Assembly (NCBI RefSeq): GCF_938017615.1
Contig: NZ_CALIJA010000112.1
Coordinates: 1-11,093, forward strand
From: an uncultured Campylobacter sp.
GTDB taxonomy: Bacteria > Campylobacterota > Campylobacteria > Campylobacterales > Campylobacteraceae
Reading direction: 5' to 3'
Length of the DNA: 11,093 nucleotides
Below the pieces are notes generated by a model. The model was not told where the DNA came from. It worked only from the letters and a program-made list of their open reading frames with translations, and did no database searches. Shown here piece after piece: positions 1-7,349 of the stretch (positions within the stretch are counted from its first letter, which is position 1; every line of letters starts with the position of its first letter). Both the position numbers and the translations under genes were made by a program.

Positions 1-897
1 AAACTAGCCGCTGAAATCGGCTATCCCGTCATCATCAAAGCCGCAGCCGGCGGCGGCGGACGCGGAATGCGCGTGGTCGAGCGCGAAGAGGATATCGAAA
101 AGCTCTTTTGGTCGGCAGAGAGCGAAGCGATGAGCGCGTTCGGCGACGGCACGATGTATATGGAAAAATATATCACAAACCCCCGCCACATCGAGGTTCA
201 GGTCTTGGGCGACGAGCATGGACACGTCGTGCATATCGGCGAGCGCGACTGCTCGATGCAGCGCCGCCATCAAAAGCTAATCGAAGAGAGCCCGGCCGTG
301 ATCTTGGACGAGCCGACACGAAAGAGCCTGCACGAAACGGCGGTTCGCGCCGCTAAGGCGATCGGATACGCAAGCGCGGGAACGTTTGAGTTTTTATACG
401 ACGGTAAGGATAAGAAATTCTATTTCATCGAGATGAATACCCGCTTGCAGGTCGAACACACCGTAAGCGAGATGCGAAGCGGGCTCGATCTGATCGAGTG
501 GATGATCCGTATCGCGCAGGGCGAGAAGCTGCTACCTCAAAGCGAGATAAAATTTAGCGGGCATGCGCTTGAGTGCCGCATCACCGCCGAGGACTCCAAA
601 AGCTTTATGCCAAACCCGGGCAAAATCACAAAATACGTCGCTCCGGGCGGCAGAAACGTGCGTATGGACAGCCACGTCTATGAGGGCTATTCGGTGCCGC
701 CTTACTACGACAGCATGATCGGCAAGCTCATTGTCTACGACAAGGACCGCGCGCGTGCGATCGCAAAAATGAAGGTCGCGCTAGACGAGCTCATCATCGG
801 CGGCATAAAATCGACGCGCGATTTTCATCTTAGGATGATGAACAACCCCGATTTCGTGGATAATAACTACGACACAAATTACCTAGCCAAGCATTAA
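1..897 (+). CDS. accC: Biotin carboxylase subunit of acetyl-CoA carboxylase, 5'-truncated by window edge
   Basis: ATP-dependent carboxylation of biotin on the carrier protein AccB, the first half-reaction of acetyl-CoA carboxylase in cytoplasmic fatty-acid synthesis. The frame is open from base 1, giving 298 visible residues. Compared with the usual ~449, about the first 150 (biotin-carboxylase N domain and the start of the ATP-grasp domain) lie outside the window. Visible: the ATP-binding lysine in YPVIIKA (visible residue 13), the glycine-rich loop GGGGRGMR just after it, GERDCSMQRRHQKLIEE, and the active-site segment EMNTRLQVEH (visible residues 144-153) carrying the Glu/Asn/Arg/Gln/Glu residues that bind Mg-ATP and bicarbonate. 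The C-terminal domain follows (HALECRI, YYDSMIGKLIVY) and ends with a TAA stop at the expected place. In relatives accB commonly lies directly upstream; that cannot be checked here. A hairpin 10 nt downstream suggests it is the last gene of its transcript. Pyruvate or propionyl-CoA carboxylase subunits share this domain, but the C-terminal length fits stand-alone AccC. Confidence 0.96.
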   Translation, partial: KLAAEIGYPVIIKAAAGGGGRGMRVVEREEDIEKLFWSAESEAMSAFGDGTMYMEKYITNPRHIEVQVLGDEHGHVVHIGERDCSMQRRHQKLIEESPAVILDEPTRKSLHETAVRAAKAIGYASAGTFEFLYDGKDKKFYFIEMNTRLQVEHTVSEMRSGLDLIEWMIRIAQGEKLLPQSEIKFSGHALECRITAEDSKSFMPNPGKITKYVAPGGRNVRMDSHVYEGYSVPPYYDSMIGKLIVYDKDRARAIAKMKVALDELIIGGIKSTRDFHLRMMNNPDFVDNNYDTNYLAKH

Positions 898-1459
898 ATT
901 TAAAACTCCAAGGGATGATACTCTTGGAATTTTAAAATTTATTTGAAATTCTACATTTAAAATTCCGCTTTAAATTTTTCATTTAAAAAGCTACTTGAAA
1001 TTTTGTTTTAAAATCCCGTCGCTCCATGCTTTAAATTTTGCTATTAAATTTACCGCTAAATCTTGGTGACGATGCGCGAGATACGCCATTGTTGCCGCTT
1101 ATATGTTTTACAGCGAGATTGACGGCAGGGTTGGTTTAAATTTTACGTTCTGCGGCGATTGAAATTTAGAATACGAGTCTTGGCTACTGCAAATATTTGT
1201 TTTCGTCTGACCGATCTAGTTAAAATTTAATGCCATGCATGCGCTCTATCATCTATTTCGGCGACCGGCTGCCGACGTGCGCGAGTAAGCGGTATAAAAT
1301 TTACCGCACGAGCCGCTGCACCCGTTCGGCGTAAACTTGACCACGCCCGCCGTTGCGAGCGTGAAGTAATATCGAGCCGCAGATTTTAGACTATCTGGTC
1401 GCACGCGCTTGAGAATGACGTTCTGCTTTATGGACAAAGTGTGCTAGGTCTTTAAACCG
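898..1459. other. Spacer of about 560 nt without a convincing gene
   Basis: The first ~150 nt hold the accC terminator and then a run of AAATT-type words spaced mostly 11-14 nt apart (for example near 935, 946, 960, 972, 998, 1033 and 1046). From about 1065 to 1450 the base composition rises to coding-like GC. All frames on both strands are broken by stops, and the longest reading frames lack a Shine-Dalgarno site. The stretch 1070-1160 in one forward frame, and 1249-1437 on the minus strand from a TTG, look weakly protein-like but match nothing I recognise. Decayed coding DNA is possible. I see no tRNA, rRNA or recognisable mobile element. Confidence 0.5.
907..933 (+). terminator. Rho-independent terminator after accC
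   Basis: An 8-bp stem (TCCAAGGG at 907-914 with CTCTTGGA at 921-928, one G-U pair) closes a 6-nt loop and is followed by AATTTT. It starts 10 nt after the accC stop codon. The U-tract is short, so efficiency is uncertain. Confidence 0.65.
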
Positions 1460-2470
1460 TCAAATTTCAAGCCCTGAAAATTCCTCGTAAAATTTATTTA
1501 GATAATCAGCGTAATAGAAGTTTTGATTTCTAGCGTCAAATTTACCCGCCAGTTCCAAAGCCGTTTTGTAGTCGCTCTCATCGCCGAACGCGCTAACAGC
1601 GATGAAAAATCGCAGGTCGTTTAGATCGTCGTTGCCGTCAAGGATCGCCGCGGAGTGCTTGCGAGCTAAGCTTAGCGCCGTCTCGCGCTCATCTAGCCTA
1701 ACGGCGATCTCGATTAGCGGGGCGATCTCGTTTATGACGCGAGGATTTGACTCGATCGTCGCCGCGGCCTTTGGTAAAAGAGTTTTTGCCTCTTCGATCT
1801 TGCCTGTTTTAATCATACTAAAAAGTATCGGCGCGTAGGTCGTGTGAGGCACTTCGCCGCAGGTTAGTTCGCCCGAGAGCAACGATTCGGCTAGCTTTAG
1901 CGCCGCTGCGTGCTCGCCGATAAAGCACAGATACGCGATCTCATCGCTTGCTTCGCACGCCTCGCAGTCACCCATATCGTCTTTGGCGAGCTTTTTCCAC
2001 AGCTCGTAGTTTGCCTTTGCTTCTCTAGTATCGCCCATGTCGATGTTTTGATTCATCAAGGCCTTGTAGTAGGCTGCCAACGAGAGCTCCAAACGCTCGT
2101 AGTAAAACAGCATCGCCTCGTTTGCCTCGTCTATGAGTTCCTTTTCGATCACGGAGCTTTTGGCGATGCCCGAGACTATCCATTTAAATTTCCACAGGCA
2201 GCTCTCGAAGTCGCCGAAATTCGGGTATTCGCTTTCTTTTAAATTTTGCGCGATGTAGCCCGTGAGCCACATTAGCGCCCTCGTTCTTAAAACCGCGCCG
2301 AATTTTTCAAATTCCTCGTTTAGCACAAAGTCGCAAATTTGCGTGGCAAATTCGAAATTTTCCACTTCTATGGCGCCCTTTATCGCGTCAAACAGATACT
2401 CCTCTTTATTCGCCAGCCTATCAAATTGCCTTAGCTTTTCATAAAGTCCCTCTAGCGAGCCCTGCTTCAT
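1460..2470 (-). CDS. Uncharacterised helical-repeat (TPR-like) cytoplasmic protein
   Basis: I do not recognise a named family. From the ATG at 2470 the product is 336 residues, almost entirely predicted alpha-helical. Paired amphipathic helices are rich in Ala/Leu/Glu with aromatic spacing (motifs such as FATQICDFVLNEEF, YYERLELSLAAYYKAL, GEHAAALKLAESLL, GKIEEAKTLLPKAAA and ERETALSLARKH), resembling degenerate TPR/Sel1-type solenoids. There is no signal peptide or membrane segment, so a cytoplasmic scaffold or protein-binding role is plausible but only inferred. A GTG six bases upstream in the same frame would extend the protein by two residues, but that GTG overlaps the GAGGAG Shine-Dalgarno site, which sits 5 nt from the ATG; the ATG is therefore preferred. 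It is transcribed opposite to both neighbours and is monocistronic. No terminator is obvious after its TGA at 1462-1460. Confidence 0.8.
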   Translation of the reverse strand: MKQGSLEGLYEKLRQFDRLANKEEYLFDAIKGAIEVENFEFATQICDFVLNEEFEKFGAVLRTRALMWLTGYIAQNLKESEYPNFGDFESCLWKFKWIVSGIAKSSVIEKELIDEANEAMLFYYERLELSLAAYYKALMNQNIDMGDTREAKANYELWKKLAKDDMGDCEACEASDEIAYLCFIGEHAAALKLAESLLSGELTCGEVPHTTYAPILFSMIKTGKIEEAKTLLPKAAATIESNPRVINEIAPLIEIAVRLDERETALSLARKHSAAILDGNDDLNDLRFFIAVSAFGDESDYKTALELAGKFDARNQNFYYADYLNKFYEEFSGLEI

Positions 2471-2475
2471 CTGCA

Positions 2476-2481
2476 CTCCTC
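2476..2481 (-). promoter_or_regulatory. Shine-Dalgarno site fixing the start of the helical-repeat gene
   Basis: Reads GAGGAG on the minus strand, 5 nt before the ATG at 2470. It overlaps the alternative GTG at 2476-2474 and so argues against that start. Confidence 0.7.
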
Positions 2482-2497
2482 GTTGAATTTTGCGATA

Positions 2498-2503
2498 ATT
2501 ATA
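2498..2503 (-). promoter_or_regulatory. Sigma-70 -10 element for the helical-repeat gene
   Basis: A perfect TATAAT on the minus strand, within GGATATAATTATCG, about 28 nt before the ATG. No good -35 is visible at 16-18 nt, which is common for Campylobacter housekeeping promoters, where the -10 dominates. Confidence 0.55.
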
Positions 2504-2644
2504 TCCGTTTAGTCTGAAGCTAAGCAGCTTATCGCGATTTTAAAGCCCAAAAGGCAAAATTTAAAATTTATAGCGTTATCTTAAAGCGACTCTGCTCGCG
2601 CCGTTTTAGCGCCCTATTTGCCGCCGCGATAGGCAAATTTCAGC

Positions 2645-2671
2645 TTTGTTATATAAATTTAATATTAAAAT
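2645..2671 (+). promoter_or_regulatory. Candidate promoter of the peptidase/transporter operon
   Basis: An AT-rich stretch holds TATAAA (2652-2657) and TTAAAAT (2665-2671), either of which could be a -10 element, with TTTGTT at 2645-2650 as a weak -35. It lies 37-55 nt before the first start codon of the operon. The whole region is AT-rich, so the exact element is a guess. Confidence 0.35.
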
Positions 2672-2707
2672 GCCGTATTCATAAATTTTTTTAAGAAAAG
2701 GGGATTT

Positions 2708-3946
2708 ATGGAGATAAACATGCAGCGCTTTAAAAGCGAGTTCGAACAGATAAGCCGCTTCGGGGCTTTGGCGGGCGGCGGGCTTACGCGGCTTGCATTT
2801 TCGCGCGAGGATAAAGAGGCGCGCGATTTCCTCATATCGCTACTTCAAAAAGAAAATTTCAAGATCAAAATCGACGATACGGGCAATATTTTCGCTAAAT
2901 TTATTGACGTTAAAAATCCCGATCTGCCGCCTGTCAGTGCTGGCTCGCATATCGATAGCGTGCCGCAGGGCGGCTTTTACGACGGCACGTTAGGCGTCAT
3001 GGCGGCTTTAGAGGCGATCCGCGCGGTGCGAGATAGCGGCGAAAAGCTTGCGCGACCGCTAGAGCTCATCGTCTTTGTTTGCGAGGAATCGAGCCGCTTT
3101 AAAATGGCGACCGTAGGCAGCAAGATAATCAGCGGCAAGCTCTCGCAAAAGCGGCTAGGCGAGCTAAAGGATCGGGACGGAATTTCGCTGTTTGATGCGA
3201 TGCAGGATTTCGGGCTAAATCCCGCAAATTTAAAAAGCTGCATCTTGCCCAAATCCAGCTTTCATAGCTATATCGAGCTTCATATCGAGCAGGGGCCAGT
3301 ATTGCAGAGGCGGGGTATCCCCGTGGGCATCGTCACGGGTATCGCCGCGCCCGTGCGATACGAGCTGCGGATCGAGGGCAGAGCCGATCACAGCGGTGCT
3401 ACGCCGATGGATATGCGCTGCGACGCCCTAGCTTGCGCGAGCGAGATCGTTTTAAGTGCGGAGAGGATCGCAAAGGCGGGCAAAACCACGGTTGCGACGA
3501 CGGGCTATGCAAACGCACTTCCCGGCGTGCTAAACGTGATCCCGGGCACCTGCACACTAGGTCTTGATATACGCGATATAGACGAGGAGGCGCTTAGGGC
3601 GGCGGACGATCAAATTTGCGCCGCGATAGATGAAATTTGCGCTCGCAGAGGGTGTAGATTTGAACTAAAAAATCTCATCAAAGATCGCCCCGTAAAGCTA
3701 AGCGAGGAGATGATAGATCTGCTTGAGAGCTGTGCCGGCGAGCTTAAAATTCCAAGCCTGAGGCTTCCTAGCGGCGCGGGACACGACGCGATGAATATGA
3801 CGGGGCTTGCGGATCGCGTGGGGATGCTTTTCGTGCCGTGCAAGGACGGCATCAGCCACAACGTAAACGAAAGCATAAACTGGAACGACGCCTTCGCCGC
3901 TACGAAGGTTTTAGCTGCGGCGATGTTAAATTTAGCCAAAGAATAA
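2708..3946 (+). CDS. M20-family amidohydrolase, hydantoinase/carbamoylase type (AllC / N-carbamoyl-L-amino-acid hydrolase-like)
   Basis: A 412-residue cytoplasmic two-metal hydrolase, the typical length for the hydantoinase/carbamoylase branch of M20, which cleaves ureido or amide groups such as N-carbamoyl-L-amino acids, ureidopropionate or allantoate. Family signatures in order: GSHIDSV (His81), YDGTLG (Asp92), FVCEESSRF (Glu126/127), ELHIEQGPVL (His192), DHSGATPMD (228-236), GAGHDAM (356-362) and GISHNVNES (His384). His81, Asp92, Glu127, His192 and His384 fit the five conserved metal ligands. The lid/dimerisation domain is about residues 205-325. AAGGGG lies 4 nt before the ATG. It is the first gene of the operon, with 10 nt to the next start. 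No other allantoin or pyrimidine catabolism gene is nearby, so the exact substrate is open: carbamoyl amino acid, allantoate or another N-substituted amino acid. Confidence 0.9.
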   Translation: MEINMQRFKSEFEQISRFGALAGGGLTRLAFSREDKEARDFLISLLQKENFKIKIDDTGNIFAKFIDVKNPDLPPVSAGSHIDSVPQGGFYDGTLGVMAALEAIRAVRDSGEKLARPLELIVFVCEESSRFKMATVGSKIISGKLSQKRLGELKDRDGISLFDAMQDFGLNPANLKSCILPKSSFHSYIELHIEQGPVLQRRGIPVGIVTGIAAPVRYELRIEGRADHSGATPMDMRCDALACASEIVLSAERIAKAGKTTVATTGYANALPGVLNVIPGTCTLGLDIRDIDEEALRAADDQICAAIDEICARRGCRFELKNLIKDRPVKLSEEMIDLLESCAGELKIPSLRLPSGAGHDAMNMTGLADRVGMLFVPCKDGISHNVNESINWNDAFAATKVLAAAMLNLAKE

Positions 3947-3956
3947 AGGAGAGAAG

Positions 3957-5273
3957 ATGGATGCTATCGCACAAAAAGTAGAGGCGCTCAAAGGCGAGAT
4001 GATCGAGGATCGCAGATTTTTTCACTCGCATCCCGAGACGGGCTGGTTTACCTTTTTTACGACCGCGGTTATCGCAGATCGAATGCAGCGTCTGGGCTAT
4101 GAGATAAAGCTCGGTCGCGAGGTGGTAAAGGCCGAAGCCAGACAGGGCGTAGGCAGCAAGGATGCCTGCGAGAGGGCGAAGCAGCGCGCCAAAGAGCTGC
4201 TAAACGCGGATCAGATGAAATTTCTTGATGCGATGGAGGACGGGCTGACGGGCCTAGTGGCGCAGATCGACACGGGGCGCGCGGGCAAGACGGTCGCTTT
4301 TAGATTTGACATAGACGGCGTGGACGTGACCGAGAGCACGGACGCGGATCACCGCCCTTTTAAGGAGGGCTTTCGCTCCGACATTAGCGGCATTACGCAC
4401 GCGTGCGGGCACGACGGGCATATCACGATGGGACTTGCTCTGGCAAAGCTCATCGCGCAGAGCCTAGACGATTTTAGCGGTAAATTTAGATTTATCTTCC
4501 AAACCGCCGAGGAGGGCACCAGAGGCGCCGTGGGTATGGAAGCTGCGGGCGTCACCAAGGGCGTGGATTATCTGCTGGGCGGTCATATCGGCTTTCAGGC
4601 GAGCACTATGAGAGGCATCATCTGCGGTACCAAAAAGCTGCTTGCGACTACTAAATTTGACGTAAATTTACAAGGTAAGTCCGCTCATGCCGCGGGCGCA
4701 CCGCAAAACGGAGCCAATGCCCTGCTCGCCGCAGCCGAGATGGCGCTTGATATGCACGGCATCACTAGACACGCAGACGGCGTCACGCGTATCAACGTCG
4801 GAGTGCTGCGCGCGGGCGAAGGGCGCAACGTCATCGCGCCCAACGGCTATCTCGCGTGCGAGACGCGCGGCGAGAGTACCGAGCTGAATGAGTTTATGAA
4901 GGCCAAATGCATGGACATAGTGGAGGGCGTTTCTAAAATTTATGGCGTCAGCTACGACGTGCAGGTCACGGGCGGTACTGCAGGCGGCGATAGCGACGAG
5001 GCCACCACACAGCTTTACGAGGATGCAGCAAAGGCGTCGCCGTTTATAGATAACGACAAGATTGTAAGGGAGCTAAATTTCGGTGCATGCGAGGACTTCG
5101 CGCATTTTATGCGCTCGGTGCAGGACGCGGGCGGTAAGAGCGGATATCTGATGATCGGCACGACGCTTGCGGCGGGACATCACAACGCCAAATTTGACTT
5201 CGAGGAGGACTCGCTGCTTGCGGGAGTGGATGTGTATCTGCGCTGCGCGTATAAGCTAAACGGCAAAATTTAA
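3957..5273 (+). CDS. abgA: M20 amidohydrolase, p-aminobenzoyl-glutamate hydrolase subunit A-like
   Basis: 438 residues, close to the 436 of E. coli AbgA, with shared features along the whole chain: the GREVV segment (53-57), a long insertion before TGLVAQIDTGR (98-108), FRFDIDGVD (115-123), the metal-binding HACGHDGH (148-155), AEEGTRGA (184-191), GGHIG (208-212), ATTKFD (230-235), GRNVI (289-293) and GTTLAAGHHNAKFDF (401-415). Cys150, His152, Glu186, His210 and His408/409 fit the M20D metal ligands. In E. coli AbgA pairs with AbgB to split folate-breakdown p-aminobenzoyl-glutamate, imported by AbgT. Neither abgB nor abgT is seen here, so this may act alone on N-acyl amino acids or aminoacyl-glutamates. 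AAGGAGAG overlaps the upstream stop and leads into the ATG. The gene name reflects homology, not a proven substrate. Confidence 0.88.
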   Translation: MDAIAQKVEALKGEMIEDRRFFHSHPETGWFTFFTTAVIADRMQRLGYEIKLGREVVKAEARQGVGSKDACERAKQRAKELLNADQMKFLDAMEDGLTGLVAQIDTGRAGKTVAFRFDIDGVDVTESTDADHRPFKEGFRSDISGITHACGHDGHITMGLALAKLIAQSLDDFSGKFRFIFQTAEEGTRGAVGMEAAGVTKGVDYLLGGHIGFQASTMRGIICGTKKLLATTKFDVNLQGKSAHAAGAPQNGANALLAAAEMALDMHGITRHADGVTRINVGVLRAGEGRNVIAPNGYLACETRGESTELNEFMKAKCMDIVEGVSKIYGVSYDVQVTGGTAGGDSDEATTQLYEDAAKASPFIDNDKIVRELNFGACEDFAHFMRSVQDAGGKSGYLMIGTTLAAGHHNAKFDFEEDSLLAGVDVYLRCAYKLNGKI

Positions 5274-5283
5274 GGAAAGCGGC

Positions 5284-5982
5284 ATGAAAAGAGCACTACT
5301 TCTAAGCGCTTCTAGTTACAAAGACAGCGGCTATCTGAACCACTGCAAGGGGTGGATCAGGGAATTTTTAGGCAGGTTATGGGAGGATGAAATTTTATTC
5401 ATTCCGTTTGCGGGCGTTAGGCGCACGAACGAGCAATACGAGCAGAAGGTTTCGGACTGCTTGGAGAGTAACAATATCAGATCGATTCACCGCTTTTCCG
5501 ATATGAAAGCCGCCGTTAAAAATGCCAAATCGATCTGCATCGGCGGCGGTAATACCTTCGTGCTGCTAAATGAGCTTTATAAATTTGATCTCTTAGGTGC
5601 GATCAAAGATGCCGTGGATAGTGGTACGCCGTATTTTGGCTGGTCTGCGGGCGCAAACGTCGCGGGCAAGACGATGATGACTACCAACGACATGCCGATC
5701 GTCTTCCCGCCCTCGCCGGTAGCTCTGGGGATCTTTCCGTATCAGATCAATCCTCACTTTATAAGCGGTAAAATTTCAAACCACAACGGCGAGAGCAGGG
5801 AGGAGCGGTTGGAGGAGTTTTTGATTGTCAATCAAAACGACAGCGTCTATGCTATGCCCGAGGGCAGCGCGTTTTTGATAAACGGAAACGAGTGTGAGGT
5901 GATGGGGTATGCGGACGTGCTAAAATTCGAGTATAAAAAAGAGATCTCGCGCATCGCCGTGGGAAGTAAATTTAAAATTTAA
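5284..5982 (+). CDS. pepE: Peptidase E, alpha-aspartyl dipeptidase (family S51)
   Basis: A cytoplasmic serine peptidase that hydrolyses dipeptides with N-terminal aspartate. 232 residues against about 229 in enterobacteria. Nearly full-length family motifs: FIPFAGV (39-45), IGGGNTF (86-92), GWSAGAN with the nucleophile elbow Ser121, TTNDMPIV with Asp136 (133-140), QINPHF with His158, and MPEG with Glu193. Ser121 and His158 plus an acidic partner (Asp136 or Glu193) make up the known catalytic set, so the enzyme looks intact. AAGGAAA immediately follows the upstream TAA, 10 nt from the ATG, so translation is likely coupled within the operon. PepE is the strongest hint that the operon handles aspartate-containing peptides. 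Cyanophycinase is a relative, but the Asp-dipeptidase motifs and short length favour PepE. Confidence 0.95.
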   Translation: MKRALLLSASSYKDSGYLNHCKGWIREFLGRLWEDEILFIPFAGVRRTNEQYEQKVSDCLESNNIRSIHRFSDMKAAVKNAKSICIGGGNTFVLLNELYKFDLLGAIKDAVDSGTPYFGWSAGANVAGKTMMTTNDMPIVFPPSPVALGIFPYQINPHFISGKISNHNGESREERLEEFLIVNQNDSVYAMPEGSAFLINGNECEVMGYADVLKFEYKKEISRIAVGSKFKI

Positions 5983-5993
5983 AAGGAGTTATC

Positions 5994-7337
5994 GTGCAGA
6001 CGTTTAGGTTACTTTTGGCGCTTGCAGGTATCGTCGCGGTCGTCGCTTTACTGATCATGAAGAAGGATACCAAAACCGTGCTTATCGGCGTGGGTTTGGT
6101 GCTGTGCGTGCTTTGTCTAAAGCCGCTGGACGGGCTGGGCGCCTTTACCTCGTATATGACTAAAGCAGGTCTTATTAAGGCGATCTGCGCCAGTATGGGT
6201 TTTGCCTTCGTGATGAAATTTACCGGCTGCGACCGCGCGCTCGTAAATTTACTAACCAGGCCTCTTGGCAATATCGGATTTTTATTGATCCCTATCGTCG
6301 TGGCGCTTACATATTTTATCAATATCGCTATCCCCTCCGCTGCGGGCTGCTCGGCTGCGGTCGGCGCTACGCTGATCCCCGTGATGATGGCTGCGGGCGT
6401 TAAACCGGAGATGGCGGGAGCTGCGGTATTTGCGGGAACTTTCGGTAGCGTTTTAAGCCCGGGCTCGGCGCACAACGTATTTGTCGCCGATATGGTAAAG
6501 GCGCACAACCCATCCTATACGGTTCAAGACGTCATCGCCGTGCAGTTTTCCAGCGCGATTACCGCTTTGATCGTAGTTTTGATCGTAATGAGTATAACGG
6601 CGATAGTTTGCAAAGACTACACCAAGGGGGTGAATTATCTAGCGCAAAGAGAGGGCGGCGCAAATTCCGCCGCGTCAAATTCAGCCGAGGGTTCAAATTT
6701 AGACGCGCAGCCTCAAAAGATAAACGTCTTGTATGCGCTTATGCCGCTAGTACCGCTAGTGATCTTAGTAATCGGCGGCACGAGCCTAAATCAGGTCTCT
6801 TTCCTAAAATGGACGAAGATGGGCGTCGCCGAAGCGATGCTACTGGGCGCTATCCTCACCATCGCCGTTACTCTAACCGATCCTCAAAAAATTACGAAGG
6901 AATTTTTCAAAGGAATGGGTAGCGCGTATGCCGAGATCATAGGTATCATCATCGCAGCGGGCGTCTTCGTCGCGGGTCTTAGCGCGTGCGGAGCGATCGA
7001 TTTCGTAATCGAGTGGCTTAAAAACGAGCAGGGCTACGTAAAATTCGGCGGAACCTTTGTGCCGTTTTTTATGGGCGTCGTAACGGGCTCTGGAGATGCG
7101 GCGTCGATGGCGTTTAATACCGCCGTGACCGTGCACGCCGATGCGTTAGGCTTTGAACAAGATAAGCTCGGTATGGCGGTTGCGATAAGCGGCGCGTTAG
7201 GCAGGAGCGCATCGCCGATTGCGGGCGCTTGTATCGTTTGTGCGGGACTTGCGATGGTAAGCCCTATTCAGATCGCTAAAAGAACGGCTCTAGGGATGTT
7301 TCTATCCGTCTGCGTCATCGCATTTTTCATTTTGTAA
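5994..7337 (+). CDS. dcuC: DcuC-family anaerobic C4-dicarboxylate transporter
   Basis: A 447-residue integral inner-membrane carrier of the DcuC family (E. coli DcuC 461 residues), which moves fumarate, succinate, malate or aspartate under anaerobiosis, mostly by exchange or efflux. About 12 hydrophobic segments are visible, for example 5-22, 28-42, 94-113, 120-134, 185-206, 246-262, 281-294, 312-330, 352-364 and 430-447. A polar cytoplasmic-type loop at about 206-243 separates two halves. C-terminal family signatures are strong: AAGVFVAGLS (321-330), GVVTGSGDAA (361-370), GALGRSASPIAG (400-411) and AGLAMVSPIQIAKRT (417-431). The start is a GTG preceded by a strong AAAGGAGTT; no ATG fits as well. 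Lying between pepE and pepT it plausibly exchanges C4 acids derived from peptide aspartate. A peptide or other organic-acid substrate cannot be excluded. Confidence 0.85.
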   Translation: MQTFRLLLALAGIVAVVALLIMKKDTKTVLIGVGLVLCVLCLKPLDGLGAFTSYMTKAGLIKAICASMGFAFVMKFTGCDRALVNLLTRPLGNIGFLLIPIVVALTYFINIAIPSAAGCSAAVGATLIPVMMAAGVKPEMAGAAVFAGTFGSVLSPGSAHNVFVADMVKAHNPSYTVQDVIAVQFSSAITALIVVLIVMSITAIVCKDYTKGVNYLAQREGGANSAASNSAEGSNLDAQPQKINVLYALMPLVPLVILVIGGTSLNQVSFLKWTKMGVAEAMLLGAILTIAVTLTDPQKITKEFFKGMGSAYAEIIGIIIAAGVFVAGLSACGAIDFVIEWLKNEQGYVKFGGTFVPFFMGVVTGSGDAASMAFNTAVTVHADALGFEQDKLGMAVAISGALGRSASPIAGACIVCAGLAMVSPIQIAKRTALGMFLSVCVIAFFIL

Positions 7338-7349
7338 AAAGGCTTATTT

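Noticed and set aside
1249..1437. 62-codon minus-strand frame in the spacer after accC
   Set aside because: Starts at a TTG with no ribosome-binding site and resembles no family I know. Noted only as possible decayed coding DNA.
1910..2242. 110-codon forward frame inside the helical-repeat gene
   Set aside because: Shadow of the minus-strand gene, which has a good promoter and Shine-Dalgarno site; the forward frame has neither.
5972..6508. 178-codon open frame on the minus strand inside the dicarboxylate carrier gene
   Set aside because: Fully antisense to a gene with clear family motifs; its Ala/Ile/Thr-rich composition is what the reverse frame of a GC-rich membrane protein produces, and it has no separate context.
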